Notes under the pieces: generated by a model
What the model saw: only the letters and a program-made list of their open reading frames with translations
Database searches by the model: none
What the model was told of the DNA's origin: nothing
In this document: in pieces, positions 28,400 to 38,394 of the stretch
Numbering within the stretch: position 1 is the first letter of the stretch
How the letters are laid out: every line of letters begins with the position of its first letter
Translations under genes and position numbers: made by a program
Source of the DNA: Arion vulgaris
Taxonomy: Eukaryota > Mollusca > Gastropoda > Stylommatophora > Arionidae
Length of the DNA stretch: 64,000 nt
Direction: 5' to 3'
Assembly (NCBI GenBank): GCA_020796225.1
Contig: CM036754.1
Coordinates: 38,992,279-39,056,278, forward strand

Positions 28400-28800
28400 G
28401 AAATCGATTATCGTTTGTTGTTAATTCTCATCAGTTTTAGACTTTCCTTATGAATATTTATCCCAGCTGCTGACATTGGATAGAACATTTGCTGGAACAT
28501 TTCTGGGACATTTGATGGAACATTTGCTGGGACATTTGCTGGAACATTTGCTGGGACATTTGATCAAGTGTGTTTATTTTATCTTGCATCTAACTACATT
28601 CATGGAATATGAGAGATATATCATCAACCAAGTCCAGATCATCTAGTTGCTTTGCTAGAGTCCATTGAATTCCATTTCTGGGAGTAGTTACTGATGTTTT
28701 CATAATCCAGTCTATAGTCAGTATGAATAACAAAGGTGATAGAAGACATCCATGTCACACTCCTGTTTCTATCAGTAACATATTCTCCATGCATGCTAGG
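28400..28800 (-). mobile_element. LINE reverse transcriptase core fragment
   Basis: The only palm-domain piece in the window: TGV-stop-HGCLLSPLLFILTID, IMK, NGIQWTLAKQLDDLDLVDDI, SLIFHEC. GCLLSPLLF is the conserved turn before the catalytic box and LVDD stands where FADD is usual. In-frame stops make it inactive. Confidence 0.8.
28480..28565. repeat. 12-bp repeat inside a LINE frame
   Basis: Seven units of GGAACATTTGCT/GGGACATTTGCT. On the minus strand they add in-frame QMFQ/QMSQ units right after MQDKINTLD, where reverse transcriptases usually have one MQ-rich helix. Confidence 0.85.
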
Positions 28801-28829
28801 TGTGCGACGCACACCTATGCCAAGGCAGA

Positions 28830-29345
28830 GGAAAAATAAAAATAAAATAAGTATTATGTTAAATATTCCCACCAATATTTACTATAAAATATTTATATAC
28901 GTATATAAATATACTTAATATAGTAGAAAAATCTAAATAAATCTAGTAGAAATATAATAAGAAATATTTATATAAGTAGCTGTCTTATTGTCAAATGTAA
29001 GCGATCGCACAAACTGCCAGTAACTATGGACGCGTTATTACATTCAATTGCGGTATGTTAGTTACGACCCTTGTTCTCCGAAAATCGCTCGGTGGTTTCC
29101 GTCTTAACGCGTGCTGTTCTCCGAATGTTAACACCAACTATGACGTTTTGTGAAGCGAGTAGGGGGAGAGATTGGTGGACATATTGTGGTTTTACATTGA
29201 GAATGCGAGTGGGGAGGGGTGGTGGAGGCGATCTGTACTAACTATTGAAGGGTTGGTGTTTAAAAGACGTTTATGAGGAATGTTCTTACGATTGAAAAAT
29301 GAACCCGTGGTACTTTATTGTTTGGATGTGTTCTACAAAAGTCAG
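28830..29345. other. Unassigned
   Basis: AT-rich left part, then a GC-richer stretch (29010-29230). No gene found. The right part may be upstream sequence of the hAT remnant. Confidence 0.4.
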
Positions 29346-29369
29346 TTCATGACTTACTACAGATTTTAG

Positions 29370-29603
29370 TTGAAAATGATCTCAGTTCAGAGTGCTCAAA
29401 CTGGTAAAAAGTCGTTTTCAGCATTAAAGCGAATCCACAGTTGCCGCAGATCTACACAAGGTCAAGATAGACTCTCCAGTCTTTGCCTTTTGTTGATTAA
29501 AAAGGAAGTTATGAGCAAGGTTAAAATGAAGAATACATTTTACAATGCCGTCACAGAGAAGTTTCTGCAAAACGAAAGAAAAATGGATATAATCTTCAAG
29601 TGA
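29370..29603 (+). pseudogene. hAT transposase C-terminal dimerisation domain remnant
   Basis: GKKSFSALKRIHSCRRSTQG followed by QDRLSSLCLLLI matches the hAT dimerisation signature (SFSALKRI..LRS.M.QDRL..L.L..I) of P52rIPK/ZMYM-type transposases. After it the frame reads KKEVMSKVKMKNTFYNAVTE and stops. Only the last ~75 residues remain; no catalytic core was found upstream. Confidence 0.75.
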
Positions 29604-29659
29604 AACATGAAAGTTGAAATATGTACTATTTAAAATATATCTTTTTTCCCAGTTCAATA

Positions 29660-30555
29660 ACTATGGTTACGTAATTGAGTATAGTTGGATTTTCAATTAA
29701 GAAGGTAAAGATGTTAAATAGGAGAGGTACATATTCATTTTAAATAGCAGCACGACTATCTCGTATTATCAGGCTACGCCACTGATTTCTTTCTATTACA
29801 AAAGTGTCTGCTAGTTTACCCTCATTCATGAAGTGTTTCCTTATCGATCCAGTCGTAACACTTCTCATAATCCACAAATCCGATACATAGTGGAGGATTG
29901 CAAGACAATGCTAATGATTATTAATCACTGGTGTTCCCTTCACTCCTACACTTCTTCTAAACGTCTCAATGCGCACGCTAAAAACGGTGAACATACATTC
30001 TCATGGCAATGCCAAGACTTTTCAAATCTGTACTAACCGGTTTCATTATTCAACTTTGTCTGCACAAGCCCGTTCTGATTCAATAAGCACACCAGCGTTT
30101 TGCAATTTATCAAAGTTGTCAAGTAGATTTAACACACCCCACCCCTAACCCTACCTTACATCAACGAATTCTAACAATAAATGTGTACCAAATCTTTGTG
30201 AATAGTCAATCCGGTTTTTCTTTGATGAATGTCGTCACGTAGCTCAACTTAACAACTCGGAGATGTAAAACGTAGGTATCGTTGAATCTGATGTCGTAAT
30301 GTTGTTCACAGAGCATACAACCATGACAGTAAAAGGTTTGATTCCTTAGCAATTCATAGTTACATGGAGATTGTTGGAGTTCCATGTCATAACTGTACGC
30401 AGTTAAAATTTGGTAGTACATATGTTTGGATAGATTCAGAATAACACGTAAGTTATGTACCTGATTTTCACAGGTAGATTTGCAGGTAAAAATGATAATC
30501 ATCATATCAAGGTAGTTTAATACACCAGTTCATACCAGGACCTATATCACACCAG
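29660..30555. other. Unassigned stretch
   Basis: No gene or recognised repeat in about 0.9 kb. A CACCCCACCCCTAACCCTAC run near 30136 is a short C-rich tract only. Confidence 0.5.
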
Positions 30556-30559
30556 TCCT

Positions 30560-30722
30560 TTTTTTTCTCAAGACAACTCTTGGATTGTTGCCTAAATATG
30601 GAGTTTGTGCTTTGTGTAATAATCTCGGTAGGCGGCGTGTCGTTTCTACGGAGAGGGGCCGAGCCATATGGGGTAAAACCCGGTGCAATGAAGTTAATGC
30701 TTCGTCTTTAGATCTTGAATAC
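30560..30722 (+). mobile_element. SINE-B 3' body
   Basis: TTGTTGCCTAAATATGGAG, TTTGTGCTTTGTGTAATAA, CGTTTCTACGGAGAGGGGCC, ATATGGGGTAAAACCCGGTG, CAATGAAGTTAATGCTTCG. The tRNA-like head is missing. Confidence 0.72.
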
Positions 30723-30724
30723 AA

Positions 30725-31060
30725 ATTTCTTCTTCTTCTTGTCTTCCATCATTTACTTCTTTATAGAAGTGTTGGGGGGAGAGGGGGATATAGTAATCTT
30801 GTGTGTGTGCATGTTCTAATGCACTTTAGAAGCTGTTATTGATTTATGAAGACTGTTCTTGATGCCGCCGCTCCATCTTTTGTGTGGTCTTTCTCTTGCT
30901 CTGTCCTCGTTATACTTTTTCTGTGTGGTAGACGATACCAGGGCATTCTTATCAGATGTCCAAACCATTTAATCTGTTGTTCTTCTCTGAATTGCATGAC
31001 TGGTTGCACAAATAATTTAGTCCTCTCTCCCACTAGCTTGCATTGTATAGGAACGATGGG
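30725..31060 (-). mobile_element. L-A LINE 3' end
   Basis: The minus strand reads KLFVQPVMQFREEQQIKWFG, HLIRMPWYRLPHRKSITRTE and KDGAAASRTVF. Best-preserved L-A tail; an open frame of 79 residues. Confidence 0.8.
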
Positions 31061-31230
31061 CAGTCTGCGTAGCACAGGGTCAGTCAGCTGGAAGGTGCGT
31101 ATAAACGCAAGGGGTTCAATTCCTTATAGTTGATACTCCAGTCTACCCAACTGAACATGGTCTCTATGGGTTTTTTTCTGAGTTAAGGACACCTAGAATA
31201 ATTCTGATTCGCAGCAAAAAACTGGCGTTT
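31045..31230 (+). mobile_element. tRNA-like SINE, unnamed
   Basis: TGGGCAGTCTGCGTAGCACA (A-box region) and AAGGGGTTCAATTCCTTA (B box), then a short body ending before a GTTTTTTTCTGAG run. A single copy here. Confidence 0.5.
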
Positions 31231-31329
31231 TGATGTTAGTTAACTGCAAGAGAGTAAGCACACACAAGCGCACACACATTGAATCTACGCATATTTTTAT
31301 CAGTAAATATAACAAATATGAGATCAAAT

Positions 31330-31545
31330 TATGGATCTCCACAAATTTTTTTCTCTCATGTTTGCTATCATCTCAGATGTTGACGCTATTCCGTGCTATG
31401 AAGTCGGGATATCCAAAATTCTCTCTCTCTGTCTCGCCTACCCTCGACTTTACCACTTGTCATAATGTGTTCTAAACCTCTCTTTCTCATCACATGTCCG
31501 AAAAATGATGACTTCATCTTTCTTATATTATCAACAATATACATT
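31330..31545 (-). mobile_element. L-E LINE C-terminus
   Basis: The minus strand reads IRKMKSSFFGHVMRKRGLEH, IMTSGKVEGRRDRERE. The frame is open for 65 residues. Confidence 0.77.
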
Positions 31546-31690
31546 AATACAATAATTATAATCAACAATATACAGTAATACAATAATTATAATCAATAAT
31601 ATACATTAATACAATAATTATAATCAACAATATACATTAATACAATAATTATAATCAACAATATACATTAATACAATAATTATACATAAA
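31525..31690. repeat. 31-bp AT-rich repeat
   Basis: Five to six units of ACAATATACATTAATACAAT plus AATTATAATCA, starting at the edge of the L-E piece. Confidence 0.88.
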
Positions 31691-31774
31691 CCAACACTTA
31701 ATCCTGACAATTTTGACAAGAAAACACAACAGACATTTAATTTTACCATTTTGTCCATAAAAGTACAAATAAAA

Positions 31775-32265
31775 ACCCATCTAATTTTTTGTGTGTCCAG
31801 TCAACGTAAGCATAATGCCTCAACAAATTGTCTCTAACCAGATATGACTTTAGCAAGTCAGCTTTGTTAAGTCTATATCTTTCTCGCCTACTTTTCTTAC
31901 TCGCTCCTGAAGTTGAAGCATAATGCATCAACAAATTTTCTCTAACCAGATATGACTTTAGCAAGTCAGCTTTGTTTATTCCATGTCTTTCTCGCCTACT
32001 TCTCTTACTTTTTCTACAGTTCGTCTCCGTTTCTATGTCTTCCTCTACCCTTCGTTCCGCCCGGATTTCATTTCAGAGCAACATGTGGGTGTCTAGTCGT
32101 TTGCATTCTTAATGTATGTCCCAACCACTTTCATATCCTCATTTTTGGTATTTCCTCGTTGATATTATTGATGTCTGTGCGCCTGGTGATCTCAGTACAA
32201 GACTTCTTTCACTATCTTCAACATTATATTAGGGATCCTCGCCAGTGCGCTGTCACTGATATCTT
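31775..32265 (-). mobile_element. LINE C-terminus with 116-bp duplication
   Basis: The minus strand reads EITRRTDINNINEEIPKMRI, stop, KWLGHTLRMQTTRHPHVALK, then GTKGRGRHRNGDEL. Its 3' end at 31775-32010 is tandemly doubled: ADLLKSYLVRDNLL/ENLL appears twice in one open frame. Confidence 0.72.
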
Positions 32266-32449
32266 CCTGTATAAGACATAGATAGGAAAATACATGGTTA
32301 GTCACTGAAGTGCAATGATGATGGTCCTATCAATTAATCAATCAATCAATAAAGCAATAGATCAATAACCTAGTAGATGTAGAACTATAAAGTGGATTTT
32401 CTTTTTTAAAATAAAATATTACAGCCCGCATGTATTGGTGTTTACGTTC

Positions 32450-32575
32450 ATTCTTATCAACCAAGTTAACCACTTCTTGTGATCTGTGTGGTTTGCTTCG
32501 AGAACGTGAGTATGTTGCATCCCGTTAGGACACTAATGTCACATCCGAATTTCGGTCAAAGTGTCTGCATATTAT
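32450..32575 (-). mobile_element. SINE-A2 3' fragment
   Basis: CAAGTTAACCACTTCTTGTG, GAGAACGTGAGTATGTTGCA, ACATCCGAATTTCGGTCAAA correspond to the GAA-side half of SINE-A2. Confidence 0.5.
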
Positions 32576-32699
32576 CCAAAAACATACACATTTGTACCAA
32601 TGTCTAACTGTAAGATTTTATCAACAGAAAAACTTCACTATAAACTACCCCATATACAGTTATATTGTAACGTGGTATCAGATCTGATTCTTAATATGG

Positions 32700-32845
32700 A
32701 GATCCTCAGAGCTGACACATGCCAGCCTATCTGTAGAAATGTGTGCCTTAGTATTAACTTCAAGTCACCTTACATCGTACGGAATGATAGTAGGGAGACC
32801 GTCAGAGCTGACACATGCCAGCCTATCTGTTGAAATGTGTTTTTT
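32700..32845. repeat. ~98-bp duplication
   Basis: CAGAGCTGACACATGCCAGC then CTATCTGTWGAAATGTGT occurs at 32708 and 32805. Confidence 0.75.
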
Positions 32846-33030
32846 TTAAACTGTCGGTACCACCTGTAGTGCCGCTTTTTTAAGGGCAGTGTAGGACACG
32901 TGGGATGGGAGACTGAAGAATTTAACGGCCGCATAGCTAGTGCAGTCGCCGTGAAGCTGTTCAGATTAGGGTGTTTCATTTATGTTCATAATATTTTAAA
33001 AAATCCTTGGCCTTACCATCAGATGTTCCT
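32840..33030 (-). mobile_element. SINE-C body
   Basis: The minus strand carries CACCCTAATCTGAACAGC, GCGACTGCACTAGCTATGCG and CCACGTGTCCTACACTGCCC. This copy is a single-unit version of the sequence that forms the 64-bp satellite next door. Confidence 0.75.
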
Positions 33031-33273
33031 CCATTGAAACATATACCCTAACATTAACCTCATATCGCGGTATACCTTTTGATCAAAGAATAAAAATACA
33101 GCATGTACCACGATAGTATTTTTTAAAAACGCAGTTATTGCAAAGAAACTATAGAATATATCATGTAACATTTAATCTATCTGATATTCATATTTATTCT
33201 CTGTTGTTGACGGTGATCATGTCATGATATAGACATCGCATAGGTACACATGCATCGATGCATTTATTGTATG
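33030..33273. other. Unassigned
   Basis: AT-rich, nothing recognised. Confidence 0.4.
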
Positions 33274-36200
33274 AAGCTACTGAGCGTTTGACCGAATTAA
33301 TTAGTGTGCAATCCCATGCGGAAGACATGGGTTCAATTCACGATATAGTCACTGGGGTTTTTTACTGTCAGGACAAAAGAAATATCTTAGCTTGAATAGT
33401 TTTGCGGCGATTTCACTAGTCACGCGGCCATTATACTCCGTGGGCACGTGTCCCCCTGTCCTAGAGCGATATGATTTCACTAGTCACGCGGCCATTATAC
33501 TCGGTGGGCACGTGTCCCCCTGTCCTAGAGCGATATGATTTCACTAGTCACGCGGCCATTATACTCCGTGGGCACGTGTCCCCCTGTCCTAGAGCGATAT
33601 GATTTCACTAGTCACGCGGCCATTATACTCTGTGGGCACGTGTCCCTCTGTCCTAGAGCGATATGATTTCACTAGTCACGCGGCCATTATACTCTGTGGG
33701 CACGTGTCCCCCTGTCCTAGAGCGATATGATTTCACTAGTCACGCGGCCATTATACTCCGTGGGCACGTGTCCCCCTGTCCTAGAGCGATATGATTTCAC
33801 TAGTCACGCGGCCATTATACTCCGTGGGCACGTGTCCCCCTGTCCTAGAGCGATATGATTTCACTAGTCACGCGGCCATTATACTCCGTGGGCACGTGTC
33901 CCCCTGTCCTAGAGCGATATGATTTCACTAGTCACGCGGCCATTATACTCCGTGGGCACGTGTCCCCCTGTCCTAGAGCGATATGATTTCACTAGTCACG
34001 CGGCCATTATACTCTGTGGGCACGTGTCCCCCTGTCCTAGAGCGATATGATTTCACTAGTCACGCGGCCATTATACTCTGTGGGCACGTGTCCCCCTGTC
34101 CTAGAGCGATATGATTTCACTAGTCACGCGGCCATTATACTCCGTGGGCACGTGTCCCCCTGTCCTAGAGCGATATGATTTCACTAGTCACGCGGCCATT
34201 ATACTCGGTGGGCACGTGTCCCCCTGTCCTAGAGCGATATGATTTCACTAGTCACGCGGCCATTATACTCTGTGGGCACGTGTCCCCCTGTCCTAGAGCG
34301 ATATGATTTCACTAGTCACGCGGCCATTATACTCTGTGGGCACGTGTCCCCCTGTCCTAGAGCGATATGATTTCACTAGTCACGCGGCCATTATACTCTG
34401 TGGGCACGTGTCCCCCTGTCCTAGAGCGATATGATTTCACTAGTCACGCGGCCATTATACTCCGTGGGCACGTGTCCCCCTGTCCTAGAGCGATATGATT
34501 TCACTAGTCACGCGGCCATTATACTCTGTGGGCACGTGTCCCCCTGTCCTAGAGCGATATGATTTCACTAGTCACGCGGCCATTATACTCTGTGGGCACG
34601 TGTCCCCCTGTCCTAGAGCGATATGATTTCACTAGTCACGCGGCCATTATACTCTGTGGGCACGTGTCCCCCTGTCCTAGAGCGATATGATTTCACTAGT
34701 CACGCGGCCATTATACTCTGTGGGCACGTGTCCCCCTGTCCTAGAGCGATATGATTTCACTAGTCACGCGGCCATTATACTCTGTGGGCACGTGTCCCCC
34801 TGTCCTAGAGCGATATGATTTCACTAGTCACGCGGCCATTATACTCTGTGGGCACGTGTCCCTCTGTCCTAGAGCGATATGATTTCACTAGTCACGCGGC
34901 CATTATACTCTGTGGGCACGTGTCCCCCTGTCCTAGAGCGATATGATTTCACTAGTCACGCGGCCATTATACTCTGTGGGCACGTGTCCCTCTGTCCTAG
35001 AGCGATATGATTTCACTAGTCACGCGGCCATTATACTCCGTGGGCACGTGTCCCCCTGTCCTAGAGCGATATGATTTCACTAGTCACGCGGCCATTATAC
35101 TCTGTGGGCACGTGTCCCTCTGTCCTAGAGCGATATGATTTCACTAGTCACGCGGCCATTATACTCGGTGGGCACGTGTCCCCCTGTCCTAGAGCGATAT
35201 GATTTCACTAGTCACGCGGCCATTATACTCTGTGGGCACGTGTCCCCCTGTCCTAGAGCGATATGATTTCACTAGTCACGCGGCCATTATACTCTGTGGG
35301 CACGTGTCCCCCTGTCCTAGAGCGATATGATTTCACTAGTCACGCGGCCATTATACTCTGTGGGCACGTGTCCCCCTGTCCTAGAGCGATATGATTTCAC
35401 TAGTCACGCGGCCATTATACTCTGTGGCACGTGTCCTCTGTCCTAGAGCGATATGATTTCACTAGTCACGCGGCCATTATACTCCGTGGGCACGTGTCCC
35501 CCTGTCCTAGAGCGATATGATTTCACTAGTCACGCGGCCATTATACTCTGTGGGCACGTGTCCCTCTGTCCTAGAGCGATATGATTTCACTAGTCACGCG
35601 GCCATTATACTCTGTGGGCACGTGTCCCCCTGTCCTAGAGCGATATGATTTCACTAGTCACGCGGCCATTATACTCTGTGGGCACGTGTCCCCCTGTCCT
35701 AGAGCGATATGATTTCACTAGTCACGCGGCCATTATACTCTGTGGGCACGTGTCCCCCTGTCCTAGAGCGATATGATTTCACTAGTCACGCGGCCATTAT
35801 ACTCTGTGGGCACGTGTCCCCCTGTCCTAGAGCGATATGATTTCACTAGTCACGCGGCCATTATACTCTGTGGGCACGTGTCCCTCTGTCCTAGAGCGAT
35901 ATGATTTCACTAGTCACGCGGCCATTATACTCTGTGGCACGTGTCCCCTGTCCTAGAGCGATATGATTTCACTAGTCACGCGGCCATTATACTCTGTGGG
36001 CACGTGTCCCCCTGTCCTAGAGCGATATGATTTCACTAGTCACGCGGCCATTATACTCTGTGGGCACGTGTCCCTCTGTCCTAGAGCGATATGATTTCAC
36101 TAGTCACGCGGCCATTATACTCTGTGGGCACGTGTCCCCCTGTCCTAGAGCGATATGATTTCACTAGTCACGCGGCCATTATACTCCGTGGGCACGTGTC

Positions 36201-36545
36201 CCCCTGTCCTAGAGCGATATGATTTCACTAGTCACGCGGCCATTATACTCCGTGGGCACGTGTCCCCCTGTCCTAGAGCGATATGATTTCACTAGTCACG
36301 CGGCCATTATACTCTGTGGGCACGTGTCCCCCTGTCCTAGAGCGATATGATTTCACTAGTCACGCGGCCATTATACTCTGTGGGCACGTGTCCCCCTGTC
36401 CTAGAGCGATATGATTTCACTAGTCACGCGGCCATTATACTCTGTGGGCACGTGTCCCCCTGTCCTAGAGCGATATAAAAAGTGATTTTAAAATTATTTT
36501 TTTTTAGAGCGCCATAAAAAGTGGTAATGGCTACTAAAACTCAGT
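33274..36545 (+). mobile_element. SINE-C split by a 3-kb internal array
   Basis: Left: tRNA-like head with GACATGGGTTCAATTCACG (B box), then ACTGGGGTTTTTTACTGTC and CTTGAATAGTTTTGCGGCGA. Right, after the array: GAGCGCCATAAAAAGTGGTA, matching the GCGGTATT end of other SINE-C copies. Order and strand agree, so one copy contains the whole array. Confidence 0.8.
33409..36477. repeat. 64-bp satellite made of SINE-C
   Basis: About 48 head-to-tail units: GATTTCACTAGTCACGCGGC, CATTATACTCTGTGGGCACG, TGTCCCCCTGTCCTAGAGCG, ATAT. Units differ mainly at CTC(T/C/G)GTGGG and CCC(C/T)CTG. Two units (35425, 35935) have lost two to three bases. Each unit has one CACGTG. Confidence 0.97.
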
Positions 36546-36596
36546 AAGATCGGGCAAAACGTCAAGGTGGATTACACAATTACTGAGCGGTTCTAT

Positions 36597-36785
36597 ATTC
36601 GTGTGTAGATGTACTTGGTGTGTAGATGTAAGTGGTGTGTAGATGTACTTGGTGTGTAGATGTACTTGGTGTGTAGATGTACTTGGTGTGTAGATGTAAG
36701 TGGTGTGTAGATGTACTTGGTGTGTAGATGTACTTGGTGTGTAGATGTAAGTGGTGTGTAGATGTACTTGGTGTGTAGTAGTACA
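36597..36785. repeat. 17-bp minisatellite
   Basis: Eleven units of TGTGTAGATGTACTTGG, with TAAGTGG in every third or fourth unit. The minus-strand frames of 65-112 residues (HTKYIYTPST type) are artefacts. Confidence 0.93.
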
Positions 36786-36894
36786 TTCATTGATGTAGTA
36801 ACAAGTCTTAACGGTTAAAATCTGACTATGACAGGGTTGTTTAACTCTTTTACTCCGTACATTTTTTGTCACCGTCCTCTCTCTTTACCTTTTT

Positions 36895-37330
36895 AACACG
36901 GTTTGGGGCATAAACCCTCAACCAATTCACGCCAAGTCTTCCTATCTCTAGTTATCTCCTGTAGCTCCCTCCAGCTCTTCTTTATATTGTTGATCTCTGC
37001 CTCCAAATCTCGTCTCCGTGTATTTCTAGACCTCTCTTTCTTTCGGTGTCCCTGTGGGTTCCAGGATATGATCTTTCTTGTTATATTCCACTCTGGTTTT
37101 CTCAAAGTGTGTCACATCCAACGCCAGCGTCTTTTTTTAACCTCTTGGTTCACTGGAATCTGTCTTGTTCTCTCCATAAGCTCCTCATTTGTGACCCTAT
37201 CAAACCATCTCAGTCCATTTGTACTGCGCAGGCATCAGTTGATGAATGTTTGCAATTTATGCGTTATTATTTTAGTCGTTCTCCATGTTTCTGACCCATA
37301 CATCAGAACTGCTTTAATATTGGAGTTAAC
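36895..37330 (-). mobile_element. L-F LINE C-terminus, longest copy
   Basis: The minus strand reads AVLMYGSETWRTTKIITHKL, QTFIN, CLRSTNGLRWFDRVTNEELM, ERTRQIPVNQEV, then RKPEWNITRKIISWNPQGHR, RNTRRRDLEAEINNIKKSW, RELVEGLCPKP. One or two shifts only; no polymerase core. Confidence 0.85.
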
Positions 37331-37334
37331 TATT

Positions 37335-37594
37335 CAAATTTGTGTTGTAGATTTCTCTCTCTCTCTCGCGATCCCGTGTTCTAGATTTGATTTCTTTCCA
37401 AAAAATGTATAATGCAGTGTATACTGAATTAGCTTGTATACTGACTTTGCGTCATCTTAAAATATACAGTAAACCAGTATATCGATTAGGCAGAGTAAAA
37501 GAGTTAAATCAAATTAGGAAAATTAAGAAATCAGGAAACAAGACAAGAATCTGAAGTCTCTAACTATAAATCCGAAAAACTACTGTACATCGAA
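37335..37594. other. Unassigned
   Basis: No gene or repeat recognised beyond a CTCTCTCTCTCTCG run at 37355. Confidence 0.4.
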
Positions 37595-37795
37595 TTTGTC
37601 ATATATGGTTCCGTCTCTCTTCACAGAAATTGCAGAACTCCGTAGCTCCAGCAGCAATGGTAGGGATCTCCGGAAAAAAATGCACTCGTCAACAGAATGT
37701 CACAGTCCGGACTCGAACCCACGATCTTCGGAATACAAGACAACGGCTTAACCAGAGTGACCTCCCCCTCCCCAGGAGGACATAATCTATTTTGA
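37595..37795 (-). mobile_element. SINE-B head with tRNA-like boxes
   Basis: On the minus strand: CTCTGGTTAAGCCGTTGTC (A box), CGTGGGTTCGAGTCCGG (B box), then GGAGATCCCTACCATTGCTG and GAGCTACGGAGTTCTGC. It supplies the head missing from other SINE-B copies. Confidence 0.78.
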
Positions 37796-37859
37796 TTACA
37801 ACGGTTTAACCAGAGTGACCTCCCCCTCCCCAGGAGGACATAATCTATTTTGATTACAA
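37737..37859. repeat. 62-bp duplication of the SINE-B start
   Basis: ACAACGGCTTAACCAGAGTG then ACCTCCCCCTCCCCAGGAGG and ACATAATCTATTTTGATT occurs twice in tandem. It spans the 5' end of SINE-B and its flank. Confidence 0.88.
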
Positions 37860-37914
37860 ATTATTAAGCTTAGTTGTAAGCAATCGGACGATTTACAAGC
37901 AGAACTGAATGTCT

Positions 37915-38060
37915 GATGGCTAGAATAAGAAGCGAGCAACGGGAACCATAAGCATGTAATAGCTTCTGCATCTGCTGTGGGAAACTGAGCGTCTATGGGT
38001 CTGCCGGCATGGTTCAGTAACCAAAACCGTTTAGTTTGTACGTCCGCTATGAATTCAGCC
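37915..38060 (+). mobile_element. L-R LINE fragment
   Basis: It reads EASNGNHKHVIASASAVGN and, in the next frame, ETERLWVCRHGS, the L-R tail. Confidence 0.5.
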
Positions 38061-38127
38061 GTAGTCATGGAGCCTACTATAACAACTGACAGATTTTAGC
38101 ATGAAGGCTTGCTTACCATACCAATGA

Positions 38128-38372
38128 TATATTCCATATCGACTACTTGTTAACAATTCTTTGTGATTGATATGTTACCCCAACATAAGAGCGATTGTAC
38201 GTTGTGCCTGTTATGCGCCTAAAAGTAGGCCAGGACATCCCATTTTTGCGACACTTTTTATTTACTAGGGTAGCATCCCTAGGCCCCTACCTTAGTTGCA
38301 TCTTTCGACATGCCTTGTAGGTCGCAGTGTTACTATTCTTTACTCCCATTGCGAGACTGGGCAACCCACAGG
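38128..38372 (-). mobile_element. SINE-A copy
   Basis: From ATTCCATATCGACTACTTG to GGGCAACCCACAGGAG. The next array begins about 25 bases beyond its 5' end. Confidence 0.82.
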
Positions 38373-38394
38373 AGAGATTAAAGAATTGATGTTA

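Noticed and set aside
30130..30160. Telomere-like CCCTAACCCTA tract
   Set aside because: Only one to two imperfect units; no array.
36534..36872. 112-residue His/Thr/Tyr repeat protein
   Set aside because: Product of the 17-bp minisatellite read in rotating frames.
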